From Pseudomonas baltica (GTDB taxonomy: Bacteria; Pseudomonadota; Gammaproteobacteria; Pseudomonadales; Pseudomonadaceae): a stretch of DNA of 64,000 nt. The notes beneath the pieces were generated by a model that was given only the letters and a program-made list of their open reading frames with translations, was not told where the DNA came from and did not search any database. Numbering within the stretch: the first letter of the stretch is position 1; each line of letters opens with the position of its first letter. The translations under genes and the position numbers were made by a program. Positions 20,714 to 29,294 of this stretch are shown here, one piece after another. The stretch covers positions 2,045,081 to 2,109,080 of the forward strand of contig NZ_JACMYH010000001.1 of the NCBI RefSeq assembly GCF_014235765.1, read 5' to 3'.

Positions 20714-21811
20714 CTAACGCTTGTGGCCAGTGTCCAGCTTGCGCTCCAGATGCATGGAGTAGCGGGACATACCGAAACAGAAGATCCAGAACACCAGGGC
20801 CGCGAACACGTAGCCCTCCGTTGCCATGCCCAGCCATGCCGGGTCGGCTGCCGCCTGCTTGACGCTGTTGAGCAGGTCGAACAGGCCGATGATGATCACC
20901 AGGCTGGTGTCCTTGAACAATGCAATGAAGGTGTTGACGATGCCCGGGATGACCATCTTCAAGGCCTGCGGCAGGATCACCAGGCCCATGCTGCGCCAGT
21001 AGCCCAGCGCCATGGCCGAGGCCGCCTCGTACTGCCCCTTGGGAATCGCCTGCATGCCACCGCGCACCACTTCGGCTACATAGGCGGACTGGAACAGGAT
21101 GACCCCGATGAGCGCCCGCAGCAACTTGTCGAAGTTCATGCCCTCGGGCAGGAACAGCGGCAGCATGACCGAAGACATGAACAGCACGGTGATCAACGGC
21201 ACGCCGCGCCAGAACTCGATGAAGGTCACGCAGACCACCTTCACCGCCGGCATCTTCGAACGCCGGCCCAACGCCAGCAGGATCCCCAGCGGCAAGGCGC
21301 CAGCGATGCCCACGGTAGCGATCACCAGGGTCAGCATCAGGCCACCCCACTGGCTGGTTGCCACGGTCGGCATGCCGAACGCGCCGCCGTGCAGCAGGAA
21401 GTAGGCGATGACCGGGTAAAGCACCAGGAAGCCGATGCCATAGACCGCTTTGCGCTTGAACCGCGACATGAACAGCGGCGCCACACCCAGCACTGCCAGC
21501 CACACGGTCAGATCGACGCGCCAGCGCAGTTCGGGCGGGTAATAGCCATACATGAACTGACCGAAACGCTGCTGGATGAACACCCAGCAGGCGCCTTCCT
21601 TGGTGCAGTCGGCACGGGTGGTGCCGACCCAGTTTGCGTCGAAGATCGACCAGCTCAACAGCGGCGGCACGATCAGCCAGATCAGGTACAGCGACAGCAG
21701 GGTCAGCAGCGTGTTGAGCCAGCTGGAAAACAGGTTCCGGCGCATCCACGCAACAGGTCCGAAGACTTTGCTCGGTGGTGGCTGGTCGGGTTTGAAAATA
21801 TGGGTCGTCAT
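20714..21811 (-). CDS. aapM: General L-amino-acid ABC transporter, permease
   Basis: Inner-membrane permease of 365 residues of the HisMQ type. It is longer than usual because of an N-terminal segment carrying an extra membrane helix and a periplasmic loop, as is normal for AapM/BztC. The EAA-type cytoplasmic loop appears near [20 protein letters not shown]. It lies 10 bases downstream of aapQ and pairs with it as a heterodimer. Confidence 0.95.
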   Translation of the reverse strand: MTTHIFKPDQPPPSKVFGPVAWMRRNLFSSWLNTLLTLLSLYLIWLIVPPLLSWSIFDANWVGTTRADCTKEGACWVFIQQRFGQFMYGYYPPELRWRVDLTVWLAVLGVAPLFMSRFKRKAVYGIGFLVLYPVIAYFLLHGGAFGMPTVATSQWGGLMLTLVIATVGIAGALPLGILLALGRRSKMPAVKVVCVTFIEFWRGVPLITVLFMSSVMLPLFLPEGMNFDKLLRALIGVILFQSAYVAEVVRGGMQAIPKGQYEAASAMALGYWRSMGLVILPQALKMVIPGIVNTFIALFKDTSLVIIIGLFDLLNSVKQAAADPAWLGMATEGYVFAALVFWIFCFGMSRYSMHLERKLDTGHKR

Positions 21812-21821
21812 GCGCTCATCC

Positions 21822-23003
21822 TCACCGTTCGATCAGCGCAATGCGCTTGTTGTACCAGTTCATCAGCAGGGAAATGCTGATACTGATCGCCAGGTACACG
21901 CTCATGGTGATGGCAATGACTTCGATCGCCTGACCGGTCTGGTTGAGCACGGTACCGGCGAACAGCGAAACCATTTCCGGGTAACCGATACCCGCTGCCA
22001 GGGAAGAGTTCTTCGCCAGGTTCAGGTATTGGCTGGTCAGTGGCGGAATGATCACACGCAGGGCCTGCGGGATGATCACCTTGCGCAGGGTCGGGCCGTT
22101 GCGCAGCCCCAGCGAGTGGGCCGCTTCGGTCTGGCCGTGGCTGACCGACTTGATGCCCGAGCGCACGATCTCGGCAATGAACGCCGCGGTGTACACGGTC
22201 AGGGCCAGGGTCAAGGCCAGCAGTTCCGGGATCAATACCCAGCCACCGACGAAGTTGAAGCCCTTGAGCTCGGGTTTCTCCCAATGCACCGGCGTGCCGA
22301 AGATCAGCGCGCACAGGGCCGGCAATACGATGATGATCGCCAGGCCCACCCAGAACTTGTGGAACGGCTGGCCGGTGGCCTCGAAGCGCTTGGTGGCCCA
22401 CTTGGACATCAGTACGACGCCCACGATGGCTACCACCACGCTGATAGCGAATGGCCAGAAGCCTGGCGCCGCCAGCGCGGCCGGCATGTTCAAACCACGG
22501 CTGCTGACGTAGAAGCTGTCCATGAAACCATGTGCCGCGCGCGGACCCGGCAGGGTCAGGAACACCGCGAAATACCAGAACAGGATCTGCAGCAGCGGCG
22601 GGATGTTGCGGAACACCTCGATGTAGACGGTCGCCAGCTTGTTGATCATGAAGTTGGGCGACAGTCGCGCCACGCCGATCACGAAGCCCAGCACGGTCGC
22701 CAGGATGATGCCGATGATCGACACCAGCAAGGTATTGAGCAGGCCGATCAGGAACACGCGCGCGTAGCTGTCCGATTCGGTGTAGTCGATCAGGTGTTGG
22801 GCAATGCCGAAGCCGGCACTGCGTTCAAGGAAGTCGAAGCCGGAAGTGATGCCCCGGTGTTGCAGGTTGGTCTGTGTGTTGTCGAACAGAAACCAGCCCA
22901 TACCGACCACCGCCACAATGGTGATGATCTGGAAAAGCCACGCACGCACACGTGGATCAGTCAGGGATAACCCCTGCTTGGGTGCGCCGATTTGATTTTG
23001 CAT
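21822..23003 (-). CDS. aapQ: General L-amino-acid ABC transporter, permease
   Basis: Partner permease of 393 residues with about eight hydrophobic segments. The EAA loop is visible as QTEAAHSLGLRNGPTLRKVI. The long insert before the conserved core (region with WATKRFEATGQPFHKF) is typical of AapQ/BztB. It is second in the operon, 64 bases after aapJ. Confidence 0.95.
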   Translation of the reverse strand: MQNQIGAPKQGLSLTDPRVRAWLFQIITIVAVVGMGWFLFDNTQTNLQHRGITSGFDFLERSAGFGIAQHLIDYTESDSYARVFLIGLLNTLLVSIIGIILATVLGFVIGVARLSPNFMINKLATVYIEVFRNIPPLLQILFWYFAVFLTLPGPRAAHGFMDSFYVSSRGLNMPAALAAPGFWPFAISVVVAIVGVVLMSKWATKRFEATGQPFHKFWVGLAIIIVLPALCALIFGTPVHWEKPELKGFNFVGGWVLIPELLALTLALTVYTAAFIAEIVRSGIKSVSHGQTEAAHSLGLRNGPTLRKVIIPQALRVIIPPLTSQYLNLAKNSSLAAGIGYPEMVSLFAGTVLNQTGQAIEVIAITMSVYLAISISISLLMNWYNKRIALIER

Positions 23004-23067
23004 GGAAAGCCCCAGGAGAGATGGAGAACAGCGCCCGACGGCAACGTGCCGTCAGGCGCCGGGCCGA

Positions 23068-24096
23068 TCAGCGCACCGGAGGTGCGTACTGGATACCGCC
23101 AGCGTTCCAGAGAGCGTTCTGGCCACGATCGATCTTCAGCGGGGTGTTCGCGCCCAGGTTGCGCTCGAACATCTCGCCGTAGTTGCCGACCTGCTTGACG
23201 ATCTGCACGACCCAATCCTTCGGCAGTTTCAGATCCTTGCCGTATTCGCCATCGGCGCCCAGCAGGCGTGCCACGTCAGGGTTCTTGGTAGCCTTGGCTT
23301 CGGCTTCGACGTTCTTCGAAGTCACGCCTGCCTCTTCAGCGTTGAGCTGGGCGAACAGGGTCCACTTGACGATCGCCAGCCAGTCTTCATCACCGCGGCG
23401 TACCACTGGGCCCAGCGGCTCCTTGGAGATGGTTTCCGGCAGGACGACGTAATCGTTCGGCGCGGCCAGCTTGCTGCGCTGGGCGAACAGCTGCGACTTG
23501 TCGGAGGTCAATACGTCGCAACGGCCGCCTTCCAGGGACTTGGCGCTTTCGTCGGAGGTGTCGAAGGTAATCGGGGTGTACTTCAGGCCATTGCCACGGA
23601 AGTAGTCGGACACGTTCAGCTCGGTGGTGGTACCGGCCTGGATGCAGATGGTGGCGCCGTCCAGTTCCTTGGCACTTTTCACGCCCAGCTTGTTGTTCAC
23701 CAGGAAGCCGATGCCGTCGTAGTAGGTGACGCCGGCGAAGACCATGCCCATGCCCGCATCGCGGGAGCTGGTCCAGGTGGTGTTGCGCGACAGAATGTCG
23801 ATTTCACCGGACTGCAGCGCAGTGAAGCGCTCCTTGGCATTGAGTTGGCTGAACTTGACCTTGGTAGCATCACCGAACACGGCAGCCGCAACAGCGCGGC
23901 AGACGTCGGCGTCGATACCGACGATCTTGCCCGAAGCATCAGGAACGGAGAAACCAGGCAGGCCGTCGGAGACGCCGCACTGTACGAAACCTTTCTTCTG
24001 GATGGCGTCCAGAGTGGCACCCGCCTGAGCGAAGCTGCTTACGCCCAGAACGGTCGCAGCGGTCAGTACAGCCAGGGTGGATTTCAACATCTTCAT
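23068..24096 (-). CDS. aapJ: General L-amino-acid ABC transporter, periplasmic binding protein
   Basis: Family 3 solute-binding protein of 342 residues. A signal peptide (about residues 1-25, ending SSFAQA) directs it to the periplasm. The mature part opens GATLDAIQKKGFVQCGVSDG, typical of AapJ/BztA. A GGAGG ribosome site precedes the ATG. It is the first and presumably most strongly translated gene of the operon. Confidence 0.96.
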   Translation of the reverse strand: MKMLKSTLAVLTAATVLGVSSFAQAGATLDAIQKKGFVQCGVSDGLPGFSVPDASGKIVGIDADVCRAVAAAVFGDATKVKFSQLNAKERFTALQSGEIDILSRNTTWTSSRDAGMGMVFAGVTYYDGIGFLVNNKLGVKSAKELDGATICIQAGTTTELNVSDYFRGNGLKYTPITFDTSDESAKSLEGGRCDVLTSDKSQLFAQRSKLAAPNDYVVLPETISKEPLGPVVRRGDEDWLAIVKWTLFAQLNAEEAGVTSKNVEAEAKATKNPDVARLLGADGEYGKDLKLPKDWVVQIVKQVGNYGEMFERNLGANTPLKIDRGQNALWNAGGIQYAPPVR

Positions 24097-25221
<1,125 letters not shown>

Positions 25222-25246
25222 CACCTTGCACATCCGCAGGCGCGAT

Positions 25247-25590
25247 CTGTGGCCGCGAAGCAGGCGCCGCGGTGTGCCCGGCGAACCGCAGCGCACCCTT
25301 CGCGGCCGCGGGCCGCTCCTACATAGGTTCGCGGTCGACTCGTAGGAGCGGTCATCGGCCGCGAAGCAGGCGCCGCGGTGTGTCCGGCGAACCGCAGCGC
25401 ACCCTTCGCGGCCGCGGGCCGCTCCTACATAGGTTCGCGGTCGACTCGTAGGAGCGGTCATCGGCCGCGAAGCAGGCGCCGCGGTGTGTCAGGCGAACCG
25501 CAGCGCACCCTTCGCGGCCGCGGGCCGCTCCTACATAGGTTCGCGGTCGTCTCGTAGGAGCGGTCATCGGCCGCGAAGCAGGCGCCGCGC
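25247..25590. repeat. Tandem REP array, 106-bp period
   Basis: About 3.3 copies. The landmark 'cgtaggagcggtcatcgg' starts at 25341, 25447 and 25553, exactly 106 bp apart, and a partial first copy is in register at 25247. Each period has two facing units ending 'gggccgctcctacataggtt'. Copies are almost identical. The unit is related to the 105-bp array at 19.6 kb but has a different spacer ('cataggttcgcggtcgactc'), so the two arrays grew independently. Confidence 0.93.
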
Positions 25591-25702
25591 AGTACCGGCC
25601 ACACAGCGGCCACCGTACGTCCCCACCACTCTTCTATCGTCGTGCTCGATTCTTGCATTACACTGCCTGACGTTCATTCCTCAACCAATCGATGAGAAGC
25701 CT

Positions 25703-27142
25703 GTGCTCAAAGCACTCAAGAAGATGTTCGGCAAAAGCGAGGCGCAACCCCTTGCAGCCGACACTGACGCCACCGGCGCCCTACCCGTCGACACCCACGC
25801 ATCGACCCAGCCGGCCGCCGTTGCGCCAGCCCCCAGCGTCAGCCCCGAACCCGAAGCACCCGCACCGACCGTGATCGCCGATGAAAAGCCTGTGCGGGTC
25901 CGTCAGCCCAAACCCGTCGCGCCTGCCTGGAGCCGTACCGATTTTCAGGTGGAAGCGCAGGAAGGCAAGACACGCTTCCACGACTTCGCGCTCACCGACG
26001 AGCTGATGCACGCCATCCACGACCTGGGTTTTCCATACTGCACACCGATTCAGGCCCAGGTGCTGGGCTACACGCTCGAGGGCCGCGACGCCATCGGCCG
26101 CGCCCAGACCGGCACCGGCAAGACCGCTGCCTTCCTCGTGTCGATCATCTCCCAACTGCAGCAGACCCCTCCGCCCAAGGAGCGCTTCATGGGCGAGCCG
26201 CGCGCGCTGATCATCGCGCCGACCCGTGAGTTGGTGGTGCAGATTGCCAAGGACGCCGCGGACCTGACCAAGTACACCGGCCTGAACGTGATGACGTTCG
26301 TCGGCGGCATGGACTTCGACAAGCAACTCAAGCAGCTCGAAGCACGCCATTGCGACATCCTGGTTGCCACCCCCGGCCGCCTGCTGGACTTCAACCAGCG
26401 CGGCGAAGTGCACCTGGACATGGTCGAGGTGATGGTGCTCGATGAAGCCGACCGCATGCTCGACATGGGCTTCATACCCCAGGTGCGCCAGATCATCCGC
26501 CAGACGCCACCCAAACAGGAACGCCAGACCCTGCTGTTCTCCGCCACTTTCACCGCAGACGTGATGAACCTCGCCCAGCAGTGGACCACCGACCCGGCCA
26601 TCGTCGAGATCGAGCCGGAAAACGTGGCCAGCGAAAGCGTCGAGCAGCATGTGTATGCAGTGGCTGGCAGCGACAAATACAAACTGCTCTACAACCTGGT
26701 CACCAGCAACGACTGGGAGCGCGTCATCGTGTTTGCCAACCGCAAGGACGAAGTCCGCCGCATCGAAGAGCGCCTGGTGCGCGATGGCGTGAATGCCGCG
26801 CAACTGTCCGGCGATGTGCCGCAGCACAAGCGCATCAAAACCCTGGAAGGCTTCCGCGAGGGCAAGATTCGCGTACTGGTGGCTACCGATGTGGCGGGCC
26901 GCGGCATCCACATCGACGGCATCAGCCATGTGATCAATTTCACCTTGCCCGAAGTGCCGGATGACTACGTTCACCGCATCGGGCGTACTGGCCGGGCCGG
27001 CAGCAGCGGTGTCTCGATCAGCTTCGCCGGCGAAGACGACTCCTACCAGCTCCCATCGATCGAGGCGTTGCTGGGTCGCAAGATCAACTTCGAAATGCCG
27101 TCCGCCGAGCTGCTGAAACCCGTCGAACGCAAGCACCCTTGA
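25703..27142 (+). CDS. rhlB: DEAD-box ATP-dependent RNA helicase RhlB
   Basis: RNA helicase, in many gammaproteobacteria a partner of RNase E in the degradosome. The Q-motif (FPYCTPIQ), Walker A AQTGTGKT (134-141), DEAD (247-250), SAT and the [10 protein letters not shown] motif are all present. A GTG start at 25703 ([11 protein letters not shown]) gives 479 residues with an Ala/Pro-rich tail of about 90 residues before the helicase core, as in pseudomonad RhlB. Upstream in-frame codons read through the REP array and are not used. Confidence 0.92.
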   Translation: MLKALKKMFGKSEAQPLAADTDATGALPVDTHASTQPAAVAPAPSVSPEPEAPAPTVIADEKPVRVRQPKPVAPAWSRTDFQVEAQEGKTRFHDFALTDELMHAIHDLGFPYCTPIQAQVLGYTLEGRDAIGRAQTGTGKTAAFLVSIISQLQQTPPPKERFMGEPRALIIAPTRELVVQIAKDAADLTKYTGLNVMTFVGGMDFDKQLKQLEARHCDILVATPGRLLDFNQRGEVHLDMVEVMVLDEADRMLDMGFIPQVRQIIRQTPPKQERQTLLFSATFTADVMNLAQQWTTDPAIVEIEPENVASESVEQHVYAVAGSDKYKLLYNLVTSNDWERVIVFANRKDEVRRIEERLVRDGVNAAQLSGDVPQHKRIKTLEGFREGKIRVLVATDVAGRGIHIDGISHVINFTLPEVPDDYVHRIGRTGRAGSSGVSISFAGEDDSYQLPSIEALLGRKINFEMPSAELLKPVERKHP

Positions 27143-27293
27143 CCGCTGCAGGAGCGGTCCGCGGCCGCGAAAGCCGCACCGCGATTTAGCGGCCTAACCG
27201 CGCCGCCCTCTTTGCGGCCGATGGCCGCTCCTACGAATGTACTCAAGCCCCCTGTAGGAGCGGTCCGTGGCCGCGAAAGCCGCACCGCGTTCC
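27143..27293. repeat. REP cluster between rhlB and moaE
   Basis: Three units of a family-A variant ('aggagcggtccgcggccgcg', 'gcggccgatggccgctccta', 'gtaggagcggtccgtggccg'), lying between convergent genes. The variant core GCGGTCCGCGGCCGCGAAAGCCGC recurs at 48.2 kb. Confidence 0.82.
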
Positions 27294-27320
27294 AACCTGC
27301 CTCAGCGCATGGGCGGACAA

Positions 27321-27770
27321 TCACTCCCAGCGCTGCGCTGCTGCCTCGTCGCTCTCGCGTCCCTGCACCCAGCGCGGGCCATCTTCGGTGTTCTCCTTTT
27401 TCCAGAACGGCGCCCGGGTCTTGAGATAGTCCATGACGAAGTCGCACGCCTGGAACGCCGCCTGACGATGGGCGCTGGCCACGCCGACGAACACGATCGG
27501 CTCGCCCGGCGCCAGCGCGCCCACCCGGTGCAGTATCGCAAGCTTGAGCAACGGCCAGCGCTGCGCCGCCTCGAAGATGATCTTGTCCAAGGCTTTTTCG
27601 GTCATGCCCGGATAATGCTCCAGCAACATCCCGCGCACTTCCAGCCCGTCGTTGAAATCGCGCACGTAGCCGACAAAGCTCACCACGGCGCCCACGCCGG
27701 TGTTGGCCTGGTGCAGGGCATTGAGTTCAGCGCCGGGGTCGAACGGCTCATGTTGCACGCGAACACTCAT
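27321..27770 (-). CDS. moaE: Molybdopterin synthase catalytic subunit
   Basis: Large subunit of molybdopterin synthase, which inserts two sulfurs carried by MoaD into precursor Z. The 149 residues contain the MoaE core GAVVSFVGYVRDFN and the conserved HRVGALAPGEPIVFVGVASAHR region. It follows moaD by one base and is last in moaC-moaD-moaE. Confidence 0.96.
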   Translation of the reverse strand: MSVRVQHEPFDPGAELNALHQANTGVGAVVSFVGYVRDFNDGLEVRGMLLEHYPGMTEKALDKIIFEAAQRWPLLKLAILHRVGALAPGEPIVFVGVASAHRQAAFQACDFVMDYLKTRAPFWKKENTEDGPRWVQGRESDEAAAQRWE

Positions 27771-27771
27771 C

Positions 27772-28014
27772 TCAACCTCCGGTCACGGTGGGAAAGAATG
27801 CCACTTCATCGCCATCAAACAAGGGTTCGGCCAGCCCGCACATCTCCTGGTTGCGCGCACACATGAGGCCTTTCTCCGCGAGTACCTCGCGGTCGCCGCG
27901 CAGGATGAGAAATTCGCGCAACGCGTCGACGCTGGCGAATTCACCCGTTACCACTTCCTCGCCCGTGCCCAGCAGCTCCCGATAGCGGGCGAAATACAAC
28001 ACGGTGTAGTTCAT
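27772..28014 (-). CDS. moaD: Molybdopterin synthase sulfur carrier subunit
   Basis: Ubiquitin-like sulfur carrier of 80 residues ending in the required Gly-Gly (PTVTGG), which is adenylated by MoeB and thiocarboxylated. The start at 28014 overlaps the moaC stop (ATGA), showing translational coupling. Confidence 0.95.
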   Translation of the reverse strand: MNYTVLYFARYRELLGTGEEVVTGEFASVDALREFLILRGDREVLAEKGLMCARNQEMCGLAEPLFDGDEVAFFPTVTGG

Positions 28015-28484
28015 GAAGCGTCCGCCTTGAAATGCCCGCTCTTGCCGCCCTGTTTCTCCAGCAGGCGCACCTGTTCGATGACCATGCCGCGGTCGACCGC
28101 CTTGCACATGTCGTAAATGGTCAGGGCCGCCACGCTGGCCGCCGTCAGCGCTTCCATCTCGACCCCGGTCTGCCCGGCCAGCTTGCAGCGAGCGGTGATC
28201 AGCACGGCGTCCGCGCCGTCGGCGGCCAGTTCGACCTTGACGCTGGTGAGCATCAGCGGGTGACAGAGCGGGATCAGGTCGCTGGTTTTCTTCGCCGCCT
28301 GAATGCCCGCGATGCGCGCCACGGCGAAGACATCGCCTTTGGGATGCTCACCCTCGACGATCATCTGCAGGGTCTGCGGCAGCATGCGGATACGCGCCTG
28401 AGCCACCGCTTCGCGGGAAGTCATGGCCTTGTCGGTGACGTCGACCATGTTGGCGCGACCTTGGGAATCGAGATGAGTCAGCAC
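28011..28484 (-). CDS. moaC: Cyclic pyranopterin monophosphate synthase accessory protein
   Basis: With MoaA, converts GTP to cyclic pyranopterin monophosphate in molybdenum cofactor synthesis. The 157 residues include [20 protein letters not shown] and the active-site region [14 protein letters not shown] start at 28484 is chosen because an AGGAG site lies eight bases upstream and the product then begins at the family-like LTHLDSQG; the reading from 28643 runs into intergenic sequence. Confidence 0.95.
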   Translation of the reverse strand: MLTHLDSQGRANMVDVTDKAMTSREAVAQARIRMLPQTLQMIVEGEHPKGDVFAVARIAGIQAAKKTSDLIPLCHPLMLTSVKVELAADGADAVLITARCKLAGQTGVEMEALTAASVAALTIYDMCKAVDRGMVIEQVRLLEKQGGKSGHFKADAS

Positions 28485-28511
28485 TGCCTTGCTCCTGTTC
28501 CAGAAGCGACG

Positions 28512-28542
28512 ATTGTAGCCCCGGAACAGCTGCGTTGCACAA
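28512..28542 (-). promoter_or_regulatory. Candidate moaC promoter
   Basis: On the minus strand TTGTGC and TACAAT are separated by 19 bases, with the -10 box 28 bases before the GTG start. The spacer is long for sigma-70. Confidence 0.35.
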
Positions 28543-28563
28543 AACCTCGAGCGTCGCGTTGTA

Positions 28564-28602
28564 GGACGGATCCCACAAAGTTTGGGAACCGTCCGACTTT
28601 TT
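28564..28602 (+). terminator. Terminator-like hairpin upstream of the fimbrial operon
   Basis: GGACGG-A-TCCCA-(7-base loop)-TGGGA-A-CCGTCC forms an 11-bp stem with one A-A mismatch, followed three bases later by five T residues on the plus strand. No plus-strand gene ends here; the next gene is the fimbrial subunit 126 bases on. It may be a leader attenuator for the fimbrial genes or the 3' end of a small RNA. Confidence 0.6.
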
Positions 28603-28727
28603 GACCGCCCTGCGCCCGGCACAATTCTCCCTCGCGCTGCCAACCGACCGGAAGAACCTCAGCCCAACGTCGGTTCGACCAGCAGTGCGCACCTGCTGCT
28701 CATATCGAAATCAAGGAGTCGTACCCA

Positions 28728-29210
28728 ATGAAATCTTCAGTCCTCGCGCTGCCACTGGCCCTGCTGTTCACCGGCAGTGCCATGGCCGACCAGCGTATCG
28801 ATCACACCGTGACCGTGACCGCTACCGTGCCCACCGACAAATTCATCGTAGAGCCACTGGGTGGCAACTGGATGAACGAGCCACAGAACATGAGCTTCAA
28901 GCCGGTGGACGGCAGCCTGGAGCCGATCCGCAAGCAACTGACCATGAAAAGCACCAGCGGGGCCATCAAGGCCAAACTGCTCAACAGCCCGACCATGACC
29001 AGCGGGTCCAACTCCATTGGTCTGAACGTCAAGGTGGGCAACCAGGCCTTGAGCACCAGCTCTGAAATCGTCGCCAACGTAGCCGATGCCGCTGCCGGCA
29101 CCGTGGTCGACTTTCTGGTGACCGCCGGCGCCAAGCCATCTGCCGGTTACGTTCCGGGCACCTACCAGGGCACCGTCAACCTGGTCTTCGAAACGCCTGA
29201 TCCGGTCTGA
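28728..29210 (+). CDS. CS1-type fimbrial major subunit
   Basis: Structural pilin of the CS1/CFA-I (class 5, alternate chaperone-usher) family, 160 residues. The signal peptide covers residues 1-20 (ending GSAMA), and the mature chain starts DQRIDHTVTVTATVP. This N-terminal beta-strand is the donor strand inserted into the next subunit. AAGGAG precedes the ATG. It is first in a four-gene operon. Homologues include CfaB of enterotoxigenic E. coli and CblA of Burkholderia cable pili. Confidence 0.92.
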   Translation: MKSSVLALPLALLFTGSAMADQRIDHTVTVTATVPTDKFIVEPLGGNWMNEPQNMSFKPVDGSLEPIRKQLTMKSTSGAIKAKLLNSPTMTSGSNSIGLNVKVGNQALSTSSEIVANVADAAAGTVVDFLVTAGAKPSAGYVPGTYQGTVNLVFETPDPV

Positions 29211-29240
29211 CCTCGTTTCAAACCCCGTGTTCTGAACGTT

Positions 29241-29272
29241 GCCCCGCCGGGCACCCGTGTGCCCGGCAGGGC
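29241..29272 (+). other. Hairpin between major pilin and usher
   Basis: GCCC-c-GCCGGGCAC, a four-base loop, then GTGCCCGGC-a-GGGC: 13 paired bases with one mismatch. No T-run follows. It is well placed to protect the pilin message from 3' decay and so raise pilin output over usher, as in other fimbrial operons. This role is inferred. Confidence 0.65.
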
Positions 29273-29294
29273 GACCTCTGCCTGTGTGACAACC

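Noticed and set aside
25247..25590. CRISPR array
   Set aside because: The repeated unit is 106 bp and contains inverted REP palindromes; there are no short constant repeats with variable spacers and no cas genes nearby. The same applies at 19571-19879.
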